DNA of 64,000 nt from Micromussa lordhowensis (GCA_964020085.1 OZ026607.1:21936106-22000105), one strand, 5' to 3'. Positions 46,082 to 56,644 are shown, counted from the first letter of the stretch. Program-made: numbers and translations. Notes: a model not told the origin generated them from the sequence alone.

Positions 46082-49000
46082 GTATGGCGCATTTGAATAT
46101 ATTTATATAGATATTTGCGCCTTATAAGCTTTTAAATTAATTAATTAAATTAATTAGTGGTATCCAGATGAAAGAAAGAAAAATATTTAAATGGACACAA
46201 ACAAACTTTAGAAAAGAAATAGTGGCAAATGTGAAGCTCATTGAAATAGTTTGTAACAAGCGAGGGACAAAACAGAAAAAAATCCAGAGATCATATTAGG
46301 GATTGAATGTTTTTGATTGCATTTAAACTAATTTCTAGTCTGTACTGTGCACTCTCCAGGGTTTGTGTATGTTTTTGTTTTGATTCATCTGAGACGTCAC
46401 ACAATGAAACATTTTGCAATTACTAACAAGAAGTAAATTTTAAGTTTCATGTGAACCACCATTATGGATGCAAAGCTTTGTGCTTTGTTCACTGGAAAGA
46501 AACAAGCATCAAAGGAGGCCAGAGGATTACATATTTATTTGCTTTGTATAATAATTATTTTAGGGATTTGCTGCTCATATTTCACCATTTGCAGAAGTCC
46601 GAGATCTTGGAAATCTTCTGACGAGAAGTGGATTCTCACTGACTACAGTGGTAGGTTGGTTGTGATTATTCTGATTTCCCAACTTATGCTATGTGAAACA
46701 GACCTAAGCAGATCTTACTTTGCCCTCAGATTGAACCAACTCTTTACTAAAGTACCCGATCCGACTCCTCCATTGCTGCTGACTCCCCGCAAGGCCGCAA
46801 CGACTTCCTGTTCCTAAACTGAAATTGTGTCGGTGCATTACAAGATAATTTGGTTTTATCAACTGAATTGATAATGTGAATTGGCTACCGTAAAGAGATT
46901 CCAAAGCTGACGTTTCGAGCGTTAGCCCTTCGTCGGAGCGAGTCGAGGAATTGTGGGCTGTGTGTGGTTTATATAAAGAAAGAGGTAGCTATGCTACATG
47001 ATTACACAACTGATGGAAACAATGCAATACCTGTTGTTAACAACAATTCTTAAATAAAAGATCCTTATGGCGTCGGATACCACAAACTATTCCGTAAATA
47101 GTTTTCGCAGGATATCTCTCGCCGGTCTTCTTAGCCACTTCAAAAACGAGTGCGAGTGTTTCTTCTTTACTTGTAGAACCAACATACTGACATTTCAATG
47201 GCCACGTGTTTTTGGACGTGTTTTTGGACTCCGCAATTTTTGGTACTTATAGCCTACATTTTCAAGCACGAAGGGAATCCAGTCAGCAAAAATCAAATTT
47301 CCAATGTCCCTTGCACTGATTTCAATTTATCAGTTATCGAGGAACCGGTAATAAGAAGTATTTGGTGCCTGGCGAATTTTGATAGTCAACTCCACAATTA
47401 CTTCACAAGATGGCGTCGCTATCACTACGGCATTCGCCCAAACTTCACAAGTCTATTGCTTTTAGGAGGAGACATAGAGTTAAATCCCGGCCCAGCTCAT
47501 CAACTCAAAGTTGTTGTAGGCTGAAATTAAGGCTACTCAATAACTAAACAAACTCAACGATCAAAGTGTTCAACTTTCAGCACGTTCTCCATGTCAATTT
47601 CCCACGGCCGCTAATCTGCGGGGCGGCCCATAAAATGCCAGGGACCCCACGCCGTAGGGGGGTCCCCACAGGTTCAATCATATCACAACATCTCCCTCCT
47701 ATAAGGATTCAATGAGCCTTTGTGGCTTTCTAACTTGCCGTCCAGATCTGGTTACAATCGGTGAGTGTTCCTCATTTCCTGCTGGCCGTCCTGCTAGTTC
47801 TATTTGTCCTGGTGCTTGCTTCTCAGTTGTCGGTGACGATGGACTCATGGGGACATCAGCACACGGAGAACTTAAAGAAGGATCATGCAGCTGTGGACCC
47901 ATTGGATGGAGCTGTGGACGCATTGGATGATCATTCGGAACTGAAATTATCTGCTTTCTGTTTCTTCTATAGACACGCCCTCGTTCATCCTGGAGTAGGT
48001 ATGATCGCGGTAATACTTCAGCTTTACGCCATTCCCTATCTCTGTTTGGACGAATCCGCACTTTGTCTCCAGGCTCAAGTTGAGGCAGATCTCTACCTTG
48101 TTTGTCATAATTCTTCTTAGAAACAGACTGGCGCTGTTTAAGTGCTTTCACGACTTGATCAGGATCCACTGCCTGTGGTAATAAGAGACGTCGATGAGTT
48201 GGTATCATTGTGCGAGTGCGCCGACTCATCAGCAACTGTACAGGTGACACACCAATATCTTCAAAAGGTGTATTGCGATACTTCAACAGGCCTTCAAATG
48301 GGTCTTTTTTGTCTGCTGCAGCCTTCTTGAAAATGCGTTTGGCGGTCTGCACAGCCCTTTCTGCTGCTCCGTTTGACTGGGGGTACTCTGGAGAGCTTGT
48401 AGTGTGACGAAAACCCCACTCTTCAGCAAACTGCTTGAACTCATGAGTGGTGCTAAATAGATTCCTGGTATTGCTGTACTGTGACCCATTGTCACTTACA
48501 ACCTCATCAGGGACTCCAAACCTTGCAAATATTTTCTTCAAGTTGTTAATGACACAACGGGCCGTGTTCTGGCGGAGTAACTCTATTTCAAAGTACTTCG
48601 AGTAGAAGTCAGTCACTAATAGGTATGTTTGGCCTGCATAGTCAAACAAATCAGTTCCTACTACCTGCCACGGCAGTCCTGGGATGTCATGTGGATGCAA
48701 TGACTCTCTCTGTTGCCTGTTGCGGAAAGCATTGCAAATTGAACAGGAGCTGACTCTGTCTTTAATCTGGGCAGTCATTGAAGGCCAGAAGACATAATCT
48801 CTGGCAAAGCTAAGGCTCTTGCTTTCTCCCATGTGTGCTCCATGGATTTCATCTAGCACTTCAGCCCTCAGTGATCTCGGGACTACTATTCGGTCTGATT
48901 TAAACAGCAACCCATCCTCGACGCTAAGCTCTTCCTTAAAACTCCAATACTCTCTAGCAAGCTCATCAACCTGTTCTTTTTCAGACGGCCACCCTTTCAG

Positions 49001-52000
49001 AACGTACTCCATCACCACCCTTGAAGTCTCATCATTGCTTGAAGTCTCCTTAAATCTCTTCAGTGTGCTGCTTTCAAATCCAAGGTCTTCAATCAAATTG
49101 ATCCCTATCACATCTTCAGGCTCGGTGGCTGGCGCAGTGTCACTGATTGGAGCCCTGCTTAAACAGTCGGATATCACCTGCTGCTTACCAGGTACATACC
49201 GTACATCAAGATCATACTTAGTCAGTTTCAATAGCATCCTTTGCAGCCTGGGAGGGGCATCATTTAGAGGCTTCCGGAAGATTGACTCCAGCGGTTTGTG
49301 ATCTGTTTCTACGATCACTCTGCGCCCATACACATACGTGTGAAACTTTTGTGCTCCCCAGACAATTGCCAGTAGCTCTCTCTCGATGTTTGCATATCTC
49401 CTCTCGCAGGAAGTGAGTGTTTTGGATCCAAATGCAACTGGTTTTCCATCCTGCATGATCACTGCACCAAGGCCCTTGATACTTGCATCTACATTTAGCA
49501 CTGTTTCCTTGGTGTTGTCAAAATAAGCTAGTGCAGGTGCACTTGTGATCACAGATTTCAGATGGTTGAAAGCCTCTTGTTGGGGTTTTTCCCAAACAAA
49601 TGCTGCATCTTTCTGTGTAAGTTGTGAAATGGGCTCTTGTATGTCAGCCTTGTGTTCAATGAACTTGTCTAAATAATTGACAGTTCCTAGTATGCGAAGG
49701 ACACCTTCTTTATCTACTGGGGGTGGCATGTCATTAATGGCTCTGATCTTCTCAGGATCCGGTTTCAAGCCTTCAGCAGAGAATAGGTGTCCAACATAGC
49801 TCACTTCTGGAACTCTGAGTTTCACTTTCTTGGGGTTAAATTTCAAGCCCACCTCTCTGCTCCTGTCCAACACTCTTCTCATCTTCTCATCAACTTCACT
49901 TTGGTCTTTACCATGCACTAGAAAATCATCTACTATAATTTCAACAGGGACTCCTGCAAAGAGTCTGTCCATCTCCCTTTGGTAGAGTTCAGGGGCTGGT
50001 GAGATACCAAAAGGGAGTCTTGTAAATCGATATCGCCCCCACGGAGTGTTAAAAGTCAAAAGCTTGGAACTCTCATCATCTACAGGGAGCTGCCAGTATC
50101 CACTGCATGCATCAAGTGAAGTGAAACTCTTAGCACCTGCAAGTCGGTTTGCAACTTCTTCGACAGTAACCATTGGATAGTGGGGACGTTTCAACGCTTT
50201 GTTAAGGTCTCTGGGGTCAATACAAATTCGAACATCATCCTTTGAAGGTGGAGTGTCCTTTCTTTTATCGTTCACCTTCCTTTTGTCAATAACTAGCATT
50301 GATGAAACCCAAGGTGTAGGCTCATCCTCTTTCACAATAATACCAGCTTCTTCCATCTCTTTGAGCTTTTCTCTTGCAGGTTCCAACATAGCAACTGGAA
50401 TTTTCCTGGGAGGGTGTACAACTGGTGGCACTGAAGTATCAACTTCCAGATGCACTTTGTTTGGAAGTTGTCCAGGTTTGTCACTGAAACAATCTTGGTA
50501 TCCACATAAAACTGAATCTTTTTGGAACATAGTCTGGTCTTCACATGCTCCCTGTGGTTTTGGTGTGGCTCGATCAGGCTCTGGCGAATCAATCAGTTGG
50601 AGATTCATAAACTTAAGGACTTCTAAATCCAAACAGGCATCACAACCCAGTAAGGGTGTAAAGTTTCCATCAACAACAAGATACAGCAAATCCATTTGAC
50701 GGTTCTTGTACCGAGTAGGAAGGCGTACACAGCCTCTCGGATGAACGGGCTTAGTTGCAAGCCACCCTTTCAAAGGTTGCTGAATCTGCTGGAGAGGTTT
50801 CTTGGTAATTTTCTCATACAGATGATATGGAATGACCGTTGCCTCTGCACCTGTGTCTGCCTTGATTTCAACCGCTTGTCCTCCAATCTGAATAGTTACC
50901 AGGCTCTTTCTGGATTTCCTGGCGTCCAGAACACTTCCAAGTTCAATAGATTCAAAATACGTATGTACCTCCTGACTTGAACTTTGGGTGTGTTGCACTA
51001 CATCAACTTGGGAGCCCCCTTTTACATTTGCTGGGCACACTTGCGCAAAATGACCTTTTTGTTTACACTTAAGACACAATTTTCCAAATGCAGGACAGCG
51101 AGATGGTTTAGTAAATGGGTGCTTGTAACCACAAAACTTACAGGAACGAGGGGGTTTCTTGTCCTGTTCGTTTAACTTATTAACTGGCTGAATTCCTATT
51201 GAATGTTCAGTTCCAGCACCTGCTGGTGTGCTAAACTTGTACTTTTGCAATTCTGCTGCCTCAAAGGTTCGGCAGTAATCATGAGCCTTCTGAAGGGTCA
51301 GGTCAGGTTTCTTTAGCAGTTCTCCTCTCAACTCGTCAGACAGCACACCTCCCACAATTCGATCCCTTATTAGCGAATCTCGCAGATCGCCAAAATCACA
51401 CGTTAGCGACAACCGTTTCAGTTCACTGACATAATTATCAATCCTCTCTCCCTCTTTCTGGTTACGCTGATTAAACACTAACCTTTCATATATCACATTC
51501 CTGGCTCCTTCGCAGAGTTCCTTAAATTTCTTGCATACATCTGCATAGTTTTCCTTCTCTTCTCCAGCATTGTAAACAAAATGACTGTATTCCTCAATCG
51601 CTTCAGGTCCAGCACAATTAAGTAACATGTTTACTTTCAACTTATCCGGTTTTTCATCCTTGCCTTTCGCAACTAGATAAATTTCAAACTGCATGAAAAA
51701 CTTTCTCCAGTTGTCCGCTGCATTAGCGTCGAGTACCAAAGGACCAGGAGTTCTCGTATCTCGCTCAGCCATCGCGGTTTGTCACTCAGCCAAGGTTTGT
51801 ACAGTAAACTCTCCGCTCTTTCTTATCGTTCAAGACGTTGAACAGTTCTCAGCCCGTACTTTGCCCTATTTCTTCTGACACCATGTTGTAGGCTGAAATT
51901 AAGGCTACTCAATAACTAAACAAACTCAACGATCAAAGTGTTCAACTTTCAGCACGTTCTCCATGTCAATTTCCCACGGCCGCTAATCTGCGGGGCGGCC

Positions 52001-55000
52001 CATAAAATGCCAGGGACCCCACGCCGTAGGGGGGTCCCCACAGGTTCAATCATATCACAACAAAAGTGGCTTATTTCAATGCTAGGTCCTTGGTTAACAA
52101 GTCGGCCTCCTTGGAAGTCTATGTTTATTCAAAAAACTTCGACATCATCGCCATCACAGAGACGCATTTAGATGAATCAGTTAACTCTGCAAAGTTATTT
52201 CCCTCGAACTATATCGTGTTTATAGGCGCGATAGAAACCGAAGAGGCGGTGGTGTTTTGGTAGCTGTAAGCGAAAAGATTATCTGCAACCAGCGAGATGT
52301 ATTGGAAGGATCCGAAATTGAACTTTTAATGCTCGATATACATTATTCAAAGAACAAATCTTTTGTGTTTGGTGTGTTTTATAGACCTCCGGCAAGCGAC
52401 ATCAGATGTTTAGAAATACTGCAGAGGAATCTGGAGCATCAGGCACCGCAAGCAGAATTAATTTTGGTTGGAGATTTTAATCTTAAGGACGTGGACTGGA
52501 ATAGTAGATTAATGCTGAATAACTCAGTTGACTACGATTTATTTTCGGATATATTGTCAGATAATTTCCTAACTCAAATGGTCCTGCAACCTACAAGAGG
52601 AAACAACATTCTTGATCTTGTCCTGACTAATAATAGTGATGTGATTTGCGACGTCGAGGTTGGTGAACCAATTTCGGACCACAATATTATTACTTTTAAT
52701 GTTAATGTTCACCCTTATCATCGGAAATCATCTGAAAGAAAATTTTACGACTACAACAAGGCTGACTGGTCACGCCTAAATGAATTGTTTGAACACATCC
52801 CATGGCATTGTGCATTTCTTTCCAATGATGTAAATGAAGTTTGGAGTGCGTGGACCGATTTATTCTTTACCGCCATTGACGAGAGTATTTCAAAAAAGAA
52901 AAAGAAAAAAATCGACGGTCCCCTTGGATATCAGCCGAGATAATTAAACTTGTGCGGAAAAAGAAGCGATTGTACAAAAAAGCTAAGATCCGAAATGATG
53001 ATGAATCGTGGTCCACTTACAAAAATGCAAGTAATTTGTTGAAGAAAAAATGCAACAAGGCCCGTTGGGAGTACCTCGATAAATTGGCAAATGATATGCA
53101 CGACTGCAGCGAACACAAGCTGTTTTGGAATTACGTGCATTCCAGGCATAAAGGATCAAATGACCTAATTCTTATAAAGCTAGATAATGGCAATGTGCTA
53201 ACTAACGAAGGTGACATTGCTGAGTGCATGAATGAATATTTTGCTTCTGTTTTTACAGCCGAAAACTTTTTTAATTTTCCATCATTTGATCAAGTTATCA
53301 AAGACAAGAATCTTAGTTTTCTACACTGTTCACCAAAGGATGTTAGCAAGTTTCTAAGTGAGTTGAAACCTCATAAATCTCCTGGCCCGGACAGTATACA
53401 CCCCATGATTTTAAAGAAATGTGCTGAAACATTGGCTCCATCACTAAGTGATGTTTTTAATGTGTCTCTTGCATCAGGCACGTTACCACACAACTGGAAA
53501 TTGGCTGTCATTACCCCCTTGCATAAGAAAGGCGCTAAAAACGATCGAAAGAACTATCGCCCAGTCTCACTGACATCGGTGGTATGCAAAGTGTGTGAAA
53601 TGATAGTAAGACAGCAGCTTGTTCAGTTTTGGATTACAAACGAGGTCTTTATCCCGGAGCAATTTGGTTTCCTGAAAGGGAAATCTTGTCTTTCTCAATT
53701 ATTATCCTCGTTTCACGATTAGGCCAGCGAGAGAAACAAAGACTGGACAACTGATGTTATATTTTTGGACCTCTCAAAAGCGTTCGATTCGGTGCCACAT
53801 GAGCGTCTTTTTACAAAGATACACGCATATGGTATCCAAGGTCCACTTTTGTCCTGGCTTAGAAGCTTTCTCACCAACCGATCACAGCGCGTTGTTCTGC
53901 GGGGACATTACTCATCTTGGACTCCCGGACTCTGGACTCTGGTGTTCCCCAAGGAACCGTGTTGGGACCCATTTTATTTCTAATTTATATTAATGATATT
54001 TCGAGAAGAATTATGTCGAACACAAAACTCTTTGCAGATGATATGAAGGTGTATAGGTTACTCAGGGATACTAAGAAAGATGTTGAAGAGCTACAAAAAG
54101 ATCTTATTCGCCTGGAATCTTGGAGCAATGACTGGCAGCTGAAATTTAACACAGATAAATGCGAAGCAATGCGCATTTCTAAAAAGAATGATTACTCAAG
54201 TCCTAAATACCATTTATGTGGTAACCAGTTGAAAGCTGTATCTGAAGTTAAGGATCTATATTACTTCGAACCTGTCATGGAGTTTGCAAGCTAACAAATG
54301 CGCAAGTAAGGCAAATAGTGTGCTTGGATTCATTAAGCGAACGGTGGGTCCAAAAAATCCTCAGTTGTTTTCAAAGCTTTATAAGAGTCTAGTACGTCCG
54401 ATACTTGAGTACTGCTCTCCAGTTTGGTGTCCGCACCTTAAAAAAGACTTAAACACCCTGGAAAAAGTACAGCGTCGGGCATCTAAATGTGCTCTTGGAA
54501 ATATTGGGCAAGACATGCCTTATGAAGAGCGCCTAAAGCTCCTTAAATGGCCAACACTTGAACAGAGAAGATTATTTTTGTCGCTTACCGAGTGTTATAA
54601 GACAATAAATAGACTAAATGGACTCGATCCCTCGGCATTTTTCACCTTTGCAAATGTTTTTCGACCGTTAAGAGCTAACCACCGTTTTAAACTTAAGCTT
54701 GCATCAGCAACTTTGAATAGTTTTAAAAATTCCTTTTTTGTACGCATAACTAACAAGTGGAACAATTTGCCAAAGGAAATTGCAGAGGCAGAAAATTTGA
54801 CTAATTTTAAGAATAGACTGAAACGCCACCTTTTTAGATTTTTCTAGTGAACATTAAGTTCTTTTATACTATTTTATATAGTTGTAAATAGTTTATGTAT
54901 GTATATTTTTATTATCAGGAGATAAACTAGAAAGGGTTAACCTCTTTTGTCTCCTTTCACTTTTCTTAGATTTCTTAGATTTGTGAATAAACAGTTATTA

Positions 55001-56644
55001 TTATAAAGTCACTAAATAGTAACTTTTGTGAGTGATAATTGGTACCTGTAGCTAATGGATATATTTTTTTAAAGGATTTTGATGAGATAACAATAGGATA
55101 TCCTAGCATGCTTGAACTTATGCATGATCTGAAAGGAATGGGTGAAAATAATGCTGCATGGAATAGGAAGACATTACTGCATCGAGACACAATTCTAGCA
55201 GCTTCTTCTGTTTACCAGGGTAAGACTTTTTTCAACCAGAGTGTGTTTATTAGGAGAAGTGCACACAGTAGATACATTAGGTAAAAAAGGTAACATCTGC
55301 ATCAGACCCAAGTGCTCTGTACAGCCAGAGCTTATCCTGGTTTCTGTAGTGTGAAGTGACGAGGAGTATTTCTACTCCCCCTCAGTGTGATGCTAGTCCA
55401 TTACAGGGTTACCCCCAGCATTAAATTTGCTGGTACCCATTTATACACCTGGGTGGAGAGAGGCACTGAGAGTAAAGTGTCTTGCCCTAGAAGAACACAA
55501 TGCAATGACCCGGACCAACCTGGACGACTAGATCCAGAACCCAGCACACTATCCATTAGGCCAGTGTCCATCCACATGCATTACACAGAACCTCCTCAGA
55601 ACCCCCTTGCTGGCTAGGTGCCCCCCTTGCAGATTGCACACTGTGCCCAGAGGTACTTTTGTTGTCAACAATGTACATGTAGTTGCTACTTACAATAATA
55701 TTTCTTTTGCATGAAGAAAAGCTAAGATTGAAGCGAACATAAACCAAATTAGGAAAGTTAAAGTTGCAATGTGAAGTTCCAGAAAATAACCATACCGACC
55801 AGAAGCAGTTTATAGGGATTTTTTCTAAGGGACCCCCACCCCTCTGGAAATTCCAATTTCTTCTGTGTGTGTGGGGAGGGGGGGGGGGGTCGACTATGTA
55901 TATTTTCTGGAACTGCACAATTATAGGGGAATGAAAAAGAAAGTTAGCCACTAGTAAGGATGACTTTGTCTCTCTCCCTAACCCTATTTGTTATTTTTTC
56001 CCACTCAGATATGTATGGTCTAGAAGAAGGTGGCATACCAGCTACATTCTTTGTGCTTTATGTGATTGGTTGGAAGCCCCATGAATCCCAGGTGAACAAC
56101 AAACTCATCAATTTCTTGGCTTGAAACACAGGCCTGTATTGCATACAAAAGGCTGGGTATGATGCATTATAGGCATACAATGTATGCAGAAACCAAACTA
56201 ACTTTAAATTCCTCTGCACTCGTAGCACTGGCTGTAGTATTATACAATAAAGTTACAGGACTTGAAAAAACATATGAAAGTTCCAGCTTGCCCTTGAGAC
56301 AAGTAGCTCTCAAAATTTTGCTTGCCCTGGGCAAGTCTTAGCTTACTCTTTTAATGATATAGTTGGTGGATGACTTGCCTGATCGGGCAAGTGAGAATGA
56401 ATGAAAATCTACTTGTTTGGGACAGTGGGACAGCACTTTTTTTCTAGCCCTGATATTAAGCTTATTGTTCTCCTTGTTGGTATCATTGAATGCTGTCTAA
56501 CTGGCACCTTTCTACTCTGAACAAGTTATTTTCTGAAACTAATTCTTGTCTACACCATTTAATTTTTAGCAAAAGGCTGCTACACGTGGCTCTGCAACAG
56601 CAAGTTTTGGTGACTTAGCAAGTCTGAACAAACCAAAGGAATAA
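39905..56644 (+). CDS. NDUFAF5: NDUFAF5: mitochondrial complex I assembly hydroxylase, 11 exons
   Basis: Class I methyltransferase-fold protein of the mitochondrial matrix; the human protein hydroxylates an arginine of NDUFS7 early in complex I assembly. Coding exons: 39905-40081, 40380-40420, 41180-41243, 44574-44621, 45042-45145, 45397-45436, 45798-45908, 46564-46650, 55075-55219, 56009-56091, 56570-56644; 975 bp, 324 residues (human 345). The N-terminus is Arg-rich without acids ([18 protein letters not shown]), a mitochondrial presequence. SAM-binding motif [12 protein letters not shown] spans exon 3. Later blocks are [61 protein letters not shown] and [11 protein letters not shown]. Introns 3 and 8 (8.4 kb) are swollen by retrotransposons. 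An AATAAA overlaps the stop codon; whether it is used is unknown. Confidence 0.95.
40834..41104 (-). repeat. tRNA-derived SINE, copy 3
   Basis: The head at the right end reads on the minus strand gtggtggcctcatggttagt followed by gactcgtctccggatcgag, and then ccgggtttgagcccc, the clearest tRNA-like layout in the window. The body includes taggagtattgctactcccc. In intron 2 of NDUFAF5. Confidence 0.8.
41262..41511. repeat. Long direct repeat flanking a LINE, left copy
   Basis: A 250-bp sequence from taagggatgaatgggaggg to gacaaacttgaaaa, almost identical to 43105-43484 apart from a 138-for-8-bp difference. It directly abuts the T-run that is the poly(A) end of the minus-strand LINE. Confidence 0.88.
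41512..43104 (-). mobile_element. 5'-truncated Tx1/L1-like LINE
   Basis: About 1.6 kb on the minus strand: the end of ORF2 (43078-41771), a 3' region of about 250 bp, and a poly(A) tail seen as a T-run at 41512-41523. The upstream two thirds, including endonuclease and the catalytic reverse transcriptase, are missing. Both ends abut a long direct repeat (41262-41511 and 43105-43484). Lies in intron 3 of NDUFAF5, antisense to the gene. Confidence 0.85.
41771..43078 (-). pseudogene. LINE ORF2 C-terminal fragment
   Basis: 435 codons of the region after the reverse transcriptase core of a Tx1/L1-like LINE. It begins within the thumb-like part ([28 protein letters not shown]) and ends after the zinc finger [18 protein letters not shown]. 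It resembles the same region of the element at 7565-13300 (FWDGKPDKIKRN, GGLKMIDL, CTFCQEETDTLLHLFWQC) but is clearly diverged, hence a different subfamily. The frame is intact though the protein cannot act alone; the ATG at 43078 is fortuitous. Confidence 0.85.
43105..43484. repeat. Long direct repeat flanking a LINE, right copy
   Basis: A 380-bp copy of 41262-41511; the extra material at 43183-43320 contains gctctgtcacagcattttga and may be a separate small repeat insertion or the part lost from the left copy. Confidence 0.88.
45992..46140 (-). repeat. CR1/L2-type 3' tail with (ATT)n microsatellite
   Basis: A microsatellite of about 20 ATT units (46016-46081) follows, on the minus strand, a short segment ggcgcaaatatct...aaatgcgccata. 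This pattern resembles the hairpin-plus-simple-repeat 3' end of CR1/L2 LINEs. In intron 7 of NDUFAF5. Confidence 0.45.
46335..46500. repeat. Dispersed repeat, copy 3
   Basis: Contains tgtactgtgcactctccag, gtttttgttttgattcat, gtcacacaatgaaacatttt and ccattatggatgcaaagc, matching 32470-32680. Confidence 0.6.
46830..46965 (-). mobile_element. Penelope-type terminal sequence, minus strand
   Basis: The minus strand reads ctcgctccgacgaagggcta acgctcgaaacgtcagcttt and then ctctttacggtagccaattc, the same terminal block as 13955-14085. The core CGACGA, 4-bp stem, GAAACGTC resembles a decayed hammerhead ribozyme. Confidence 0.55.
47198..47511 (+). pseudogene. CR1-type LINE: N-terminal segment with 2A-like motif
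   Basis: The frame ends [20 protein letters not shown] and, after removal of the Gypsy element and one 5-bp duplication, continues as [11 protein letters not shown], the first motif of the endonuclease. DIELNPGP (47471-47494) fits the 2A consensus D(V/I)ExNPGP, which makes ribosomes skip a peptide bond and release the upstream peptide. 2A-like motifs at this place are known in some CR1/L2- and L1-type LINEs. An overlapping frame from 47067 ([13 protein letters not shown]...) suggests a frameshift further upstream. Confidence 0.75.
47512..47690 (-). repeat. Gypsy 3' LTR
   Basis: 179 bp, tgttgtaggctg...atatcacaaca, identical by eye to 51884-52062. It is preceded, on the minus strand, by the polypurine tract at 47691-47702. 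Confidence 0.95.
47699..51772 (-). CDS. Ty3/Gypsy Gag-Pol polyprotein, single frame
   Basis: 1357 residues without interruption. Gag covers about 1-250, with Cys motifs CKFCGYKH (211 on) and a CCHC zinc knuckle [14 protein letters not shown] (233-246). The protease active site is ADTGAEAT (D306). Reverse transcriptase lies about 455-640, with the YWQLPVDD block and IVDD (613-616) in place of the usual YVDD. RNase H follows ([26 protein letters not shown]). The integrase has an HHCC-type finger (HGAHMGE...CSICNAFRN) and core residues in [16 protein letters not shown] and the NGAAERAVQ region. A basic tail ends the protein. Gag and Pol are fused in one frame with no frameshift signal, so processing should rely on the protease. 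Starts at ATG 51772, about 110 bp inside the 5' LTR border. Confidence 0.95.
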   Translation of the reverse strand: MAERDTRTPGPLVLDANAADNWRKFFMQFEIYLVAKGKDEKPDKLKVNMLLNCAGPEAIEEYSHFVYNAGEEKENYADVCKKFKELCEGARNVIYERLVFNQRNQKEGERIDNYVSELKRLSLTCDFGDLRDSLIRDRIVGGVLSDELRGELLKKPDLTLQKAHDYCRTFEAAELQKYKFSTPAGAGTEHSIGIQPVNKLNEQDKKPPRSCKFCGYKHPFTKPSRCPAFGKLCLKCKQKGHFAQVCPANVKGGSQVDVVQHTQSSSQEVHTYFESIELGSVLDARKSRKSLVTIQIGGQAVEIKADTGAEATVIPYHLYEKITKKPLQQIQQPLKGWLATKPVHPRGCVRLPTRYKNRQMDLLYLVVDGNFTPLLGCDACLDLEVLKFMNLQLIDSPEPDRATPKPQGACEDQTMFQKDSVLCGYQDCFSDKPGQLPNKVHLEVDTSVPPVVHPPRKIPVAMLEPAREKLKEMEEAGIIVKEDEPTPWVSSMLVIDKRKVNDKRKDTPPSKDDVRICIDPRDLNKALKRPHYPMVTVEEVANRLAGAKSFTSLDACSGYWQLPVDDESSKLLTFNTPWGRYRFTRLPFGISPAPELYQREMDRLFAGVPVEIIVDDFLVHGKDQSEVDEKMRRVLDRSREVGLKFNPKKVKLRVPEVSYVGHLFSAEGLKPDPEKIRAINDMPPPVDKEGVLRILGTVNYLDKFIEHKADIQEPISQLTQKDAAFVWEKPQQEAFNHLKSVITSAPALAYFDNTKETVLNVDASIKGLGAVIMQDGKPVAFGSKTLTSCERRYANIERELLAIVWGAQKFHTYVYGRRVIVETDHKPLESIFRKPLNDAPPRLQRMLLKLTKYDLDVRYVPGKQQVISDCLSRAPISDTAPATEPEDVIGINLIEDLGFESSTLKRFKETSSNDETSRVVMEYVLKGWPSEKEQVDELAREYWSFKEELSVEDGLLFKSDRIVVPRSLRAEVLDEIHGAHMGESKSLSFARDYVFWPSMTAQIKDRVSSCSICNAFRNRQQRESLHPHDIPGLPWQVVGTDLFDYAGQTYLLVTDFYSKYFEIELLRQNTARCVINNLKKIFARFGVPDEVVSDNGSQYSNTRNLFSTTHEFKQFAEEWGFRHTTSSPEYPQSNGAAERAVQTAKRIFKKAAADKKDPFEGLLKYRNTPFEDIGVSPVQLLMSRRTRTMIPTHRRLLLPQAVDPDQVVKALKQRQSVSKKNYDKQGRDLPQLEPGDKVRIRPNRDREWRKAEVLPRSYLLQDERGRVYRRNRKQIISVPNDHPMRPQLHPMGPQLHDPSLSSPCADVPMSPSSPTTEKQAPGQIELAGRPAGNEEHSPIVTRSGRQVRKPQRLIESL
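51884..52062 (-). repeat. Gypsy 5' LTR
   Basis: 179 bp, identical by eye to 47512-47690; in element orientation this is the upstream LTR. A primer-binding-site candidate abuts it at 51872-51883. Confidence 0.95.
52066..54847 (+). pseudogene. CR1-type LINE ORF2: endonuclease, reverse transcriptase, broken by frameshifts
   Basis: Pieces in order: endonuclease start (52066-52263; [16 protein letters not shown]), endonuclease rest (about 52226-52943; [25 protein letters not shown]), linker and RT fingers (52952-53722; [33 protein letters not shown]), palm part 1 (about 53722-53940; [12 protein letters not shown]), palm part 2 (53917-54294; [22 protein letters not shown]) and C-terminus (54284-54847; [24 protein letters not shown]). 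Frame breaks occur near 52225, 52943, 53722, 53930 and 54280. The order and motifs are those of CR1/L2-clade LINEs. It cannot encode an active enzyme. Confidence 0.88.
55300..55572 (-). repeat. tRNA-derived SINE, copy 4
   Basis: The body has gtagtgtgaagtgacgagga, ttacagggttacccccagca and tggtacccatttatacacc; the tRNA-like head at the right end is partly decayed. In intron 9 of NDUFAF5. Confidence 0.75.

Larger units (their letters stand above)
47512..52062 (-). mobile_element. Young Ty3/Gypsy LTR retrotransposon
   Basis: A 4551-bp element with two 179-bp LTRs (47512-47690 and 51884-52062) that appear identical by eye, each TG...CA. A perfect 5-bp target duplication, AAAGT, lies at 47507-47511 and 52063-52067. 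On the minus strand a primer-binding-site candidate tggtgtcagaag follows the 5' LTR directly, and a polypurine tract (aggaggga) precedes the 3' LTR. A single open Gag-Pol frame fills the interior. All parts needed for autonomy are present, so the insertion is recent. Domain order PR-RT-RNaseH-IN places it in Ty3/Gypsy, probably near the Mag lineage. No envelope gene. Confidence 0.95.
47067..55005 (+). mobile_element. Decayed CR1-type LINE with 2A-like motif, split by a Gypsy element
   Basis: The plus strand carries a 5' coding segment ending in a 2A-like sequence (47198-47511), then after the Gypsy insertion (47512-52062) an endonuclease (52066-52943), reverse transcriptase (52952-54294) and C-terminal part (54284-54847). 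A short 3' region with a TTA-rich tail ends near 55005. At least four frame disruptions make it inactive. The Gypsy insertion site is inside its reading frame. In intron 8 of NDUFAF5, same strand as the gene. Confidence 0.85.

Noticed and set aside
48819..50699. Long plus-strand frames antisense to the Gypsy element
   Set aside because: They are shadows of the Gag-Pol frame, with no independent motif.
55556..55951. 131-codon minus-strand frame
   Set aside because: Crosses a SINE head and a G-run in an NDUFAF5 intron; no motif.
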